The position numbers and the translations under genes are program-made. This document shows positions 39,813 to 47,485 of a stretch of 64,000 nucleotides of DNA, piece after piece. The stretch comes from Pseudoclavibacter endophyticus. GTDB lineage: Bacteria > Actinomycetota > Actinomycetes > Actinomycetales > Microbacteriaceae. How positions within the stretch are numbered: the stretch's first letter is position 1; each line of letters starts with the position of its first letter. A model generated the notes under the pieces. It saw only the letters and a program-made list of their open reading frames with translations, was not told the origin of the DNA and did no database searches. The stretch is from contig NZ_WBJY01000001.1 in assembly GCF_008831085.1 (NCBI RefSeq), positions 1,178,001 to 1,242,000 on the forward strand, given 5' to 3'.

Positions 39813-40730
39813 CTACGACGCGGGAACCGCGCCGTACCTCGGTGACGGCAGCTGCGCATCCGGTGCGTAGACGTCCGACGAGAGCAGGAACGGGATCGCC
39901 GCCTTGCGCTCGTCGTCGATGGGCTCGTCGGGGAACGCGCGCTCGATGGCGCGGTGCCGGTCGCGCACCCCCTCCGCGAACTCGTTGTGCGTGAGGATGA
40001 ACATGTCGCCGCGCCGCACGCCGTGGAGCACGCGCTCGCCGGCCTCCTCGGCGCTCATGTAGGGCTGTTGGCGCGCCTTCTCGACGAACGCGGCGGGAGC
40101 CGGCGTGTACCCCGACTCGCCGTACCGCTCGGGGCGCCTCGCGGTGCCGGTCGCGATGTTGCTGTGGACGGGCCCGGGCAGGTATGCCGAGACGGCGATG
40201 CCTTCGCCGCGCAGCTCGATGTGCAGCGCCTCCGAAAGCGCGACGACGGCGGCCTTCGTCATCGAGTACAGGCCCGCGACGATCGGCATGATGGCCGCCA
40301 TCGATGCGGTGTTCACGATGTGCCCACCGCGGCCAGACCTGCGAATGATCGGCAGGAACGCCTGGATGCCGTTGCCGACGCCGCCGATGTTGACGTCGAC
40401 CACCCATTTCCAGTCGTCGGGCGTCGCGTCGGCGACGGGCCCCGTCAGGCCGATGCCGGCATTGTTGACGAGCACATCAACGCCGCCGTGGCGCGCCGCG
40501 ATCTCGTCGGCGGCTGCGCGCATGGCGCCGAGGTCGGTGACGTCGACCTGCATGGGATCGACCGTGAGCCCCTCATCCGCGAACACCGCCGCGGTCTCTT
40601 CGAGGTGGGACTCGCTGCGACCCGTGACGACGACCGTCATGCCCGCACGCGCGAACGCGAGCGCGATTCCCCTGCCGATACCGCTTGAGCCGCCGGTGAT
40701 GACGGCGACCTTGCCTGAGACATCCTGCAT
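39813..40730 (-). CDS. Short-chain dehydrogenase/reductase
   Basis: A 305-residue classical SDR. The nucleotide loop is ITGGSSGIGRGIA, then NNAGIGLTG, the catalytic Ser in NTASMAAIMP, and YSMTKAA (YxxxK). The C-terminal part is extended by about 50 residues compared with minimal SDRs. The ATG at 40730 begins MQDVSGKVAVITGG; a GTG two codons upstream is an alternative, and neither has a clear ribosome site. It is divergent from the alcohol dehydrogenase gene at 40984. Some SDR groups linked to mycofactocin use it as cofactor partner, but this one cannot be placed with certainty. Confidence 0.87.
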   Translation of the reverse strand: MQDVSGKVAVITGGSSGIGRGIALAFARAGMTVVVTGRSESHLEETAAVFADEGLTVDPMQVDVTDLGAMRAAADEIAARHGGVDVLVNNAGIGLTGPVADATPDDWKWVVDVNIGGVGNGIQAFLPIIRRSGRGGHIVNTASMAAIMPIVAGLYSMTKAAVVALSEALHIELRGEGIAVSAYLPGPVHSNIATGTARRPERYGESGYTPAPAAFVEKARQQPYMSAEEAGERVLHGVRRGDMFILTHNEFAEGVRDRHRAIERAFPDEPIDDERKAAIPFLLSSDVYAPDAQLPSPRYGAVPAS

Positions 40731-40834
40731 GCGCACATCGTGACTGTTCCGGCACGCGACGAGGGAGGTCGTTTCCGCCGAGCGGCAGGCGGATGCCGCC
40801 GGACGGGGCCGGTCCGGAGCCGACCGCGAATCTC

Positions 40835-40849
40835 TTCCACGGCATAGAA
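40835..40849. promoter_or_regulatory. TTCCA-N5-TAGAA imperfect dyad, candidate operator
   Basis: It has a left half TTCCA and right half TAGAA with the same 15-base length as the perfect dyad at 2936. It lies between the divergent SDR and alcohol dehydrogenase genes. The match is imperfect and could be chance. Confidence 0.2.
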
Positions 40850-40983
40850 GCCGCGTGGCCAGCCACCCGCCCGGTCGCGACTCTTGACGGGTAGCGACGG
40901 AGCTGCCGCGGGCGAGGACGCCCGCCTCGTCCGGGCCCACCGCGGCCAGGGACGCTCCGATGGAATCGCGGAAACGAGGACTC

Positions 40984-42165
40984 ATGAGTATCACCGCGGA
41001 AGCCGCGACCGGAACAGTGACCTCCGAGGCGCGACGCATCACCACGAAGTCCGTGGTGTGCCGCGCGCCCGGGACCCCCTGGGAAGTCGCCCACCTCGAA
41101 CTCGACCCGCCGAAGGCCAATGAGGTCCGCATCAAGTTCATTGCCGCGGGCATGTGCCACTCCGACGACCACATCCAGAAGGGCGACGCGCCCATGCGGA
41201 TGCCGGTCGTCGGCGGCCACGAGGGGGCCGGCATCATCGACGCCATCGGCCCCGGCGTCACGAGGGTCAAGGTCGGCGACCACGTGGTCTGCTCGTTCAT
41301 CCCCGCGTGCGGCAAGTGCCGCTACTGCTCGACGGGGCGGCAAAACCTCTGCGACGAGGGCAAGAACGCGGGTACCGGCATCTTCGCCGATGGCACCTTC
41401 CGGTTCCACGAGGGCGACACCGACTTCGGCGGGCTGTGCGTGCTCGGCACCTTCTCGCAGTACTCGGTCGTCTCGGAGTACTCGGTCGTGCCGATTCCCG
41501 ACGACATTCCGTTCGAGGTGGCGGCCCTCGTGGGCTGCGGCGTGCCGACCGGCTGGGGCTCCGCCGTGCACGCGGCCGGCGTTCGCGCCGGTCAGACCGT
41601 CGTCATCTACGGTGCGGGCGGCGTCGGCAGCAACGCCGTCCAGGGCGCGGCCTATGCGGGGGCGCAGCGCGTCGTCGTAGTCGATCCCGTCGAGTTCAAG
41701 CGGCAGATGGCCCTCGAGCACTTCGGCGCGACCCACGCCTTCGCGACGGCCGAAGAAGCGCACGAGTTCGTCGTCGACGCGACCTGGGGACGACTGGCCG
41801 ATCACGCCATCATCACCGTCGGCATCCTGCACGACGAGGTCATCCACGACGCGATCAACGTGGTCGGCAAGACCGGGCAGGTCACCATCACCGCCGTCGG
41901 CAAGGGCATGATCCAGGAGAACCCCGGCATGCTCATCGGCTTCCAGCGGCGCGTGCAGGGCGCCATCTTCGGCGCATGCAACCCGCTGTTCGACATCCCC
42001 CGGCTCCTGAGCCTCTACAAGACCGGCCACATCAAGCTCGACGAGCTCGTGACCCGCACCTACACCCTCGATCAGATCAACGAGGGGTACCAAGACATGC
42101 TCGACGGCCGCAACATCCGCGGCGTCGTGCTCATCGACCACGACGACCAGGGGAAGAACGCATGA
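40984..42165 (+). CDS. NDMA-dependent-type zinc alcohol dehydrogenase, copy 1
   Basis: A 393-residue medium-chain dehydrogenase. The catalytic zinc motif is GMCHSDDH with GGHEGAG, and the structural-zinc cysteines are in CGKCRYCSTGRQNLC. The nucleotide motif is YGAGGVGSNAV. The sequence FRFHEGDTDFGGLCVLGTFSQY and the C-terminal LDQINEGYQDMLDGRNIRGV are features of the NDMA-dependent alcohol dehydrogenases, which hold NADH tightly and depend on mycofactocin for turnover. Location next to a complete mft locus supports this. The ATG at 40984 follows GAGGA. It overlaps the aldehyde dehydrogenase gene by 4 bases. Confidence 0.9.
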   Translation: MSITAEAATGTVTSEARRITTKSVVCRAPGTPWEVAHLELDPPKANEVRIKFIAAGMCHSDDHIQKGDAPMRMPVVGGHEGAGIIDAIGPGVTRVKVGDHVVCSFIPACGKCRYCSTGRQNLCDEGKNAGTGIFADGTFRFHEGDTDFGGLCVLGTFSQYSVVSEYSVVPIPDDIPFEVAALVGCGVPTGWGSAVHAAGVRAGQTVVIYGAGGVGSNAVQGAAYAGAQRVVVVDPVEFKRQMALEHFGATHAFATAEEAHEFVVDATWGRLADHAIITVGILHDEVIHDAINVVGKTGQVTITAVGKGMIQENPGMLIGFQRRVQGAIFGACNPLFDIPRLLSLYKTGHIKLDELVTRTYTLDQINEGYQDMLDGRNIRGVVLIDHDDQGKNA

Positions 42166-43649
42166 CCCTCACCCACGACTCGGAGACAAGCACCGCGAGC
42201 GACCTCGTCGCCGACAACCAGCAGCTCATCGGCGGCGACTGGGGCCCGTCGGTCACGGGCCGGACCATCGACGTCATCAACCCGGCCAACCGCGAGCGCA
42301 TCGCCACCGTCCCGCGCAGCGATGAGCGCGATGTCGACGCCGCCATCCGCGCCGCCCAGCAGGCGTTCCCGGCCTGGCGTGATCTTGACGCGACCTCGCG
42401 CGCCCGGCTCATCTTCAAGTGGGCGGACCTCATCGACGAGCGAGGCGCGCAGCTCGACCGCCTCGAGTCGACCGAGGTCGGCCGACCAAGCTGGGGCCCG
42501 CCGCCCATGGCGTCGCAGCTGCGGTTCATCGCGGGGCAGGCCGACAAGGTGCACGGCACTTCGCTTCCGACGCGCGCCTCCACATCGCTCGGCCTCACGC
42601 TGCGCGAGCCGTACGGGGTCGTCGGCGGCGTGATCCCGTGGAACGCGCCTGGGCCGATGTTCGTGACCGAGGTGGGTGCCGCGATCGCCGCCGGCAACAC
42701 CATGGTCATGAAGCCGGCAGAGGATGCGCCGCTGACGCCGCTCGCGCTCGCCCGGCTCGCGCTCGAGGCGGGCATCCCGCCAGGCGTCATCAACGTCGTC
42801 ACCGGCTATGGGCACGAGGCCGGCGCCGCGATCCCCGCCGATCCGCGCATCCGGCGCATGGGGTTCACGGGCTCGCCCGCGACGGGGCGTCTCATCATGG
42901 AGGCCTGCGCCAGGAACCTCACCCCGCTCCACCTCGAGCTCGGCGGGAAGTCGCCGCAGATCGTGTTCCCCGACGCCGATCTCGACGCGGCGGTCGCGGG
43001 CATGGCGCGCGGCATAACCCTGAACACGGGGCAGGTGTGCGCCGCAGGCACGCGAGTAGTCGTGCACCGCAGCGTGCACGACGAGGTCGTCGACAAGCTC
43101 GCGGCCGCCATGCAGGAGGTCACGATCGGTCCCGGTCATCAGCAGGTCGTCATGGGGCCGCTCATCAATGAGAAGCAGCACGATCGCGTGCTCGGCTACA
43201 TCGAGCTCGGTCGCGAGCAGGGGGCCGAGCTCATCACCGGCGGCGGCGTGCCGACGGGCGAAGACTTCGGCAACGGGTTCTTCGTCGAGCCGACGCTGTT
43301 CGACGGCGTCACGCCCGACATGCGGATCGCGCAGGAGGAGATCTTCGGCCCCGTCCTGTCGGTGCTCACGTTCGACGACGAGGCGCAGGCCATCGAGATC
43401 GCGAACGGCGTCGACTACGGCCTCGTCGCCTCGGTGTGGACGAACGACCTCGGCACCGCCGTGCGCATGACCCGCTCGATCGAGGCCGGACAGGTTGGCC
43501 TCAACACGCCAATCGGTGCCGGCACGGTCATCGGCGGGCCCTTCGGCGGCTACAAGAACAGCGGCTTCGGCCGCACGATGGGCGCCGATGCGGTGCTCGA
43601 GTGGACCCAGGTCAAGACGGTCTCGCTGCAGAGCGCGGCGCGGGCCTGA
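42162..43649 (+). CDS. NAD(P)-dependent aldehyde dehydrogenase
   Basis: A 495-residue aldehyde dehydrogenase. It has VIPWNAPGPMFV, MKPAEDAPLTPL, FTGSPATGR, the Glu motif LELGGKSPQ, the catalytic Cys in NTGQVCAAGTR and EEIFGPVLSV near the end. It oxidises the aldehyde made by the flanking alcohol dehydrogenases to an acid that the CoA ligases of the region could then activate. ATGA overlap joins it to the dehydrogenase before it, and only 14 bases separate it from the one after it. Confidence 0.93.
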   Translation: MTLTHDSETSTASDLVADNQQLIGGDWGPSVTGRTIDVINPANRERIATVPRSDERDVDAAIRAAQQAFPAWRDLDATSRARLIFKWADLIDERGAQLDRLESTEVGRPSWGPPPMASQLRFIAGQADKVHGTSLPTRASTSLGLTLREPYGVVGGVIPWNAPGPMFVTEVGAAIAAGNTMVMKPAEDAPLTPLALARLALEAGIPPGVINVVTGYGHEAGAAIPADPRIRRMGFTGSPATGRLIMEACARNLTPLHLELGGKSPQIVFPDADLDAAVAGMARGITLNTGQVCAAGTRVVVHRSVHDEVVDKLAAAMQEVTIGPGHQQVVMGPLINEKQHDRVLGYIELGREQGAELITGGGVPTGEDFGNGFFVEPTLFDGVTPDMRIAQEEIFGPVLSVLTFDDEAQAIEIANGVDYGLVASVWTNDLGTAVRMTRSIEAGQVGLNTPIGAGTVIGGPFGGYKNSGFGRTMGADAVLEWTQVKTVSLQSAARA

Positions 43650-43663
43650 GGAGGGAACGAAGC

Positions 43664-44788
43664 ATGGCAACCATCACCACGCGCGCCGCGATCGCGCGCG
43701 AACCCCACCTCGGGTGGCAGATCACCGATCTCGAGCTCGAAGACCCGCGGGAGCACGAGGTGCGGGTGAAGTTCGCGGCCTCCGGCCTCTGCCACTCGGA
43801 CAACCACATCACCGCGGGCGACGCGATGGTGCGCTTCCCGATGGTCGGCGGCCATGAGGGCGCCGGCGTCGTGGAATCGGTCGGGCCGAACGTCACGCGC
43901 GTGAAGGCGGGCGATCGCGTCGTGTGCTCGTACATCCCCGCGTGCGGCGCGTGCCGCCCGTGCTCGACCGGGCACCAGAACATGTGCGAGAAAGGCCTCA
44001 ACGCCGGCAGCGGGATGTTCCTCGACGGCTCGTTCCGCTTCCACAAGGACGGTGAGGACATCGGCGGGTTCTGCTCGCTCGGCACGTTCTCGGAGTACGC
44101 CGTCGTGTCGGAGTGGGCGGTCGTTCCACTGCACGACGACATCCCGTTCGACATCGCCTCCCTCATCGGCTGCGGCGTGCCGACGGGGTGGGGCTCTGCC
44201 GTGTATGCGGCCGGCGTGCGCGCCGGTGACACGGTCGTGGTCTTCGGCGCGGGCGGCGTCGGCAGCAACGCGGTGCAGGGCGCGCGCTTCGCCGGTGCCA
44301 GGTACGTCGTCGTCGTCGACCCGGTCGAGTTCAAGCGCGACACCGCCGTCAACGTCTTCGGGGCCACGCACGCGTTCGCGACGGCCGAGGAGGCGCGCGA
44401 TTTCGTCGTCGACGCGACCTGGGGTCAACTGGCCGACCACTGCATCCTCACCCCGCACGTCGTGACGCAGGAGATCGTGCAGGCCGCGGTGCTGATGACG
44501 GGCAAGGGCGGCAAGACCACCATCACCTCGGTCGGACATGCGAACGAGAAGGCGGTCACTCTGCCGGGCGGGTTCCTCATCAGCTTCCAGCGCCAGGTGC
44601 GAGGGGCGCTGTTCGGCGACTGCAACCCCATGTACGACATCCCCAAGCTCATGGGGCTGTACCGCTCGGGCGACCTGAAGCTCAACGAGTTGATCACCCG
44701 CACCTACTCGCTCGACCAGGTCAACGACGCCTACCAGGACCTCGTCGACGGAAAGAACATCCGCGGCGTCATCGTGCATGACAGCTGA
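43664..44788 (+). CDS. NDMA-dependent-type zinc alcohol dehydrogenase, copy 2
   Basis: A 374-residue paralogue of the enzyme at 40984. It has GLCHSDNH, GGHEGAG, the four-Cys lobe CGACRPCSTGHQNMC, FRFHKDGEDIGGFCSLGTFSEY, FGAGGVGSNAV and LDQVNDAYQDLVDGKNIRGV. It lacks the 20-residue N-terminal extension of copy 1. GAGGGA precedes the ATG. The same mycofactocin dependence is expected from the family. The two paralogues around one aldehyde dehydrogenase probably differ in alcohol preference. A hairpin terminator follows. Confidence 0.9.
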   Translation: MATITTRAAIAREPHLGWQITDLELEDPREHEVRVKFAASGLCHSDNHITAGDAMVRFPMVGGHEGAGVVESVGPNVTRVKAGDRVVCSYIPACGACRPCSTGHQNMCEKGLNAGSGMFLDGSFRFHKDGEDIGGFCSLGTFSEYAVVSEWAVVPLHDDIPFDIASLIGCGVPTGWGSAVYAAGVRAGDTVVVFGAGGVGSNAVQGARFAGARYVVVVDPVEFKRDTAVNVFGATHAFATAEEARDFVVDATWGQLADHCILTPHVVTQEIVQAAVLMTGKGGKTTITSVGHANEKAVTLPGGFLISFQRQVRGALFGDCNPMYDIPKLMGLYRSGDLKLNELITRTYSLDQVNDAYQDLVDGKNIRGVIVHDS

Positions 44789-44801
44789 CGGACCGCGCGC
44801 A

Positions 44802-44840
44802 GAAACGCTGCGAGGGGCACCGAGCCCCCCGCAGCGTTTC
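44802..44840. terminator. Hairpin terminator after the second alcohol dehydrogenase
   Basis: Outer arms 44802-44812 and 44830-44840 pair over 11 bases. Inner GGGGC/GCCCC pairs continue the stem, with small mismatches. It follows the dehydrogenase stop (44788) and precedes the next gene's GAGGAG site by about 100 bases. Confidence 0.65.
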
Positions 44841-44955
44841 CGTGCGTGTGCGGGCGGGACGCGTCACCGCGGCGCGCGCCCGCAACCCCGCGCTCCACGC
44901 CCACTCGCGGGACGGCCCTTCGGCCGGGGCCACTGAATCACTGAGGAGAACCCCA

Positions 44956-46065
44956 ATGACCACAATGGTGCGAGCGGCGGTGCAGACGGCGCCGCGCATG
45001 ATCGAGATGCGCGAGTTCCCCCGTCCCACGACGGGAGCAGAGGACGGCCTCCTGCGCGTCGAGGCCAACGGCATCTGCGGCAGCGACGTCGAGATCTTCC
45101 GAGGCGCCATGGCCGAGGGGAGGCGACCCGCGTTCATCCCCGGACACGAGCCCGTCGGCATCATCGAGGAGATCGGTGACACGGCGGCCGAGCGGTGGGG
45201 CGTCGAGGTCGGCGACCGGGTCGCGCTCGAGGTGATCGTGCCCTGTCGCGCCTGCAACGACTGTCTCACCGGCCGATACCAGGCATGCACGTTCCGCAAA
45301 TACGGGCACGGGGTCACGGGCATCGACGCTGAGCCGTCGCTCTGGGGCGGGTTCGCCGAGCACATGTACCTTTCGCCGACCTCCGTCGTGCACAAGATCG
45401 ACAAGTCGCTGCCGATCGAGGTCGCATCGCTGTACAACGCCATGGGTGCGGGCGTGCGTTGGGCCGTCGACCTCGGCGAGGTCGGCCTCGGCGACACGCT
45501 GCTCGTGCTCGGCGCCGGCCAGCGCGGCATCGCCGCCGTCGTCGCGGCGAAGGCCGCCGGCGCGCGCAGGGTCATCATCACGGGCCTCGCGCGCGACCGG
45601 CACAAGCTCGCGCTCGCCGAAGAACTCGGCGCCGACCACACGATCGTCGTCGATGGCGACGAGGGACGCGATGTCGTCGAAGCCGTCACCGAGTTCACCG
45701 ACGGCGCGCTCGCCGACGTGGCCCTCGAGGTGACGCCAATGGCGAAGCAGCCCATCACTGATGCCCTGAACGCCGTGCGCTTCGGCGGGCGCGTCGTGCT
45801 CGCGGGGCTCAAGGGCGGCGCCGAGGTGCCGCTCGTGACCGATCGCATCATTCAGCGCAGCCTCACGGTGCGCGGGGCGTTCGGTGTCGACTCGGCCGGG
45901 CAGCAGAAGGCGATCTCGCTCATCGAGTCGGGGCGCTTCCCCCTCGAGAAGATGCACACGCACACGTTCGGGCTCGACGAGGTCGCGCTCGCCATCGACA
46001 CCCTTAGTGGCGACGCGGGCGACGGCCGAGCGATCGGCGTCTCCGTCAACCCCAACGCGGCGTGA
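44956..46065 (+). CDS. Zinc-binding alcohol dehydrogenase family protein
   Basis: A 369-residue medium-chain dehydrogenase of a different branch (threonine/sorbitol dehydrogenase-like). It has GICGSDVEIF, PGHEPVG, the structural-zinc Cys set CRACNDCLTGRYQAC and a nucleotide loop VLGAGQRGIAAV. The last is an unusual GxGxxG version in which the third Gly follows Arg. It lacks the FRFH signature of the NDMA-dependent type. GAGGAG lies 7 bases before the ATG. It is followed after 43 bases by the amidohydrolase gene, and the two are probably one operon. The substrate is unknown. Confidence 0.87.
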   Translation: MTTMVRAAVQTAPRMIEMREFPRPTTGAEDGLLRVEANGICGSDVEIFRGAMAEGRRPAFIPGHEPVGIIEEIGDTAAERWGVEVGDRVALEVIVPCRACNDCLTGRYQACTFRKYGHGVTGIDAEPSLWGGFAEHMYLSPTSVVHKIDKSLPIEVASLYNAMGAGVRWAVDLGEVGLGDTLLVLGAGQRGIAAVVAAKAAGARRVIITGLARDRHKLALAEELGADHTIVVDGDEGRDVVEAVTEFTDGALADVALEVTPMAKQPITDALNAVRFGGRVVLAGLKGGAEVPLVTDRIIQRSLTVRGAFGVDSAGQQKAISLIESGRFPLEKMHTHTFGLDEVALAIDTLSGDAGDGRAIGVSVNPNAA

Positions 46066-46108
46066 CCGCCCACCGCACCGATTCCGCCTCATGCAAGGAG
46101 AGCATCCG

Positions 46109-47125
46109 ATGATCATCGACGCCCACGCCCACTTCCTCCCCGGCGGTTACCCAGAGGGCAGCCCCGAGTGCTTCCCATCGATGGAGCCGATCGACGGCAG
46201 TACAAACCGTCTCCTCGTGTTCGGCGCGACGAAGTTCCCCGCCAAAGAGGTCTTCTTCGAAGCCGAACGACGCATCGAGGCGCAGGACGCGTCCGGCGTC
46301 GACAGCGAGGTCATCAGCCCCATGCCGCCGCTGCTGAAGTACGACCTTCCCGCGGCCGACGGGCTCGCCCTCGCGCAGCACGTCAACGACGTCGCGGCCG
46401 AGCTGAGCGCGCACGACCCCGAGCGGCTCATCGGGCTCGGCATGGTCCCGATGCAAGACCCGGATGCCGCGGCGACCGAGCTCGCAGCAGTCAAGCAGCG
46501 GGGACTCGCCGGCGTCGAGATCGCCTCGAACATCCTGGGGTCGTCGATCGGCGACCCGAAGTTCCTGCCGTTCTTCCAGGAGGCCGAACGGCTGGGGTTG
46601 TCGATCTTCGTGCACGCCATGCCGGCGCCGATCGACCGGCTGCCGAACTCGGCGATGGGAACCTACGTCGTCGGCATCGAGGGCATGTATTCGGCCGCGT
46701 CCCTCATGCTCGGGGGCACCGCGGCCGCGTGCCCCGACCTGCGCATTTCGTTCAGCCACGCCGCGGGCGGGCTGGCCATGATGCTGCCGCGCGCGAACTA
46801 CTTCTGGGGCGGCTCGTGGAACGAGGAGCCCGTCAACCTGGAGCGCGCCGTCATGCCCGACGACGGGCCGTCGCCGCTCGAGCTCGCGCGGCGCTTCTAC
46901 TACGACTCGATGGTCTTCGACGCGCGCGCCATCCGCTACCTCGTCGACCTCCTCGGGGCCGACCGCCTGCTTGTCGGCAGCGACTTCCCGGCCATGCTCC
47001 GGGAGGAACCGATCGCGCGCACGGCGAGGTCGCTCGAGCTCGAACCTGAGCAGTGGGAGGACCTCAGCCACCGCAACGCGATGCGCTGGCTCGGTCGCGT
47101 TCCCGCGGAGGTCGCTGCCGTGTAG
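46109..47125 (+). CDS. Amidohydrolase family protein (ACMSD/decarboxylase-like)
   Basis: A 338-residue TIM-barrel metal enzyme of the amidohydrolase-2 group. The N-terminal metal motif is IDAHAHF, then VDSEVISPMPPLL, FVHAMPAP with a metal-binding His, SHAAGGLA and the final Asp motif VGSDFP. Members include aminocarboxymuconate-semialdehyde decarboxylase, resorcylate decarboxylases and lactone hydrolases, so it could be a hydrolase or a non-oxidative decarboxylase. AAGGAG precedes the ATG. It follows the alcohol dehydrogenase at 44956 and is ended by the hairpin at 47219. Confidence 0.85.
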   Translation: MIIDAHAHFLPGGYPEGSPECFPSMEPIDGSTNRLLVFGATKFPAKEVFFEAERRIEAQDASGVDSEVISPMPPLLKYDLPAADGLALAQHVNDVAAELSAHDPERLIGLGMVPMQDPDAAATELAAVKQRGLAGVEIASNILGSSIGDPKFLPFFQEAERLGLSIFVHAMPAPIDRLPNSAMGTYVVGIEGMYSAASLMLGGTAAACPDLRISFSHAAGGLAMMLPRANYFWGGSWNEEPVNLERAVMPDDGPSPLELARRFYYDSMVFDARAIRYLVDLLGADRLLVGSDFPAMLREEPIARTARSLELEPEQWEDLSHRNAMRWLGRVPAEVAAV

Positions 47126-47218
47126 GGCGCACGAGTCGCGGGGGCTCGCGGCCGGGTTCGTGGCGCGCGCCGCGCGGGATCCGCACGAGTGAGCCGGGCC
47201 GGCGACCGAAGCCCGGGA

Positions 47219-47257
47219 GAGGGCCGGATGCTCGACGACGACGAGCATCCGGCCCTC
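47219..47257. terminator. Hairpin terminator after the amidohydrolase gene
   Basis: Arms 47219-47234 and 47242-47257 are perfectly complementary over 16 bases with a 7-base loop. It begins about 90 bases past the amidohydrolase stop and isolates the second peptide-type importer operon. Confidence 0.65.
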
Positions 47258-47389
47258 CGCGCGTTTCGTTCGCCTTCCCCGGAAACCCGATTCGGGGCCC
47301 GCGATCCGCACCGCTGTGCGGGCTACGCGGATTGCTCCCGCACCGCGGAAACGGCCTGGTGAGCCGATGCGCCCCGCGATGAGACTCGT

Positions 47390-47430
47390 GTCGAATCGGG
47401 TCGCAGAACGATCTGCGCCCGATCTTCGAC
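47390..47430. promoter_or_regulatory. Long bulged dyad in the leader of the second importer
   Basis: GTCGA-ATCGGG-(T)-CGCAGA pairs with TCTGCG-CCCGAT-(CT)-TCGAC around ACGA. That gives 17 base pairs with one single-base and one two-base bulge. It ends 55 bases before the ATG at 47486. It may be an operator or a leader RNA structure. The rest of the 360-base gap (47126-47485) holds only the hairpin at 47219 and an AACGAGGAG ribosome site. Confidence 0.4.
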
Positions 47431-47485
47431 GGCGCCGTTCGACGACGTCACTCACACGGTCATTCAGCTCAACGAGGAGCGAACT

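Noticed and set aside
40884..40912. TTGACG as a -35 box before the alcohol dehydrogenase gene
   Set aside because: The region 17 bases downstream is GC-only, with nothing like a -10 box.
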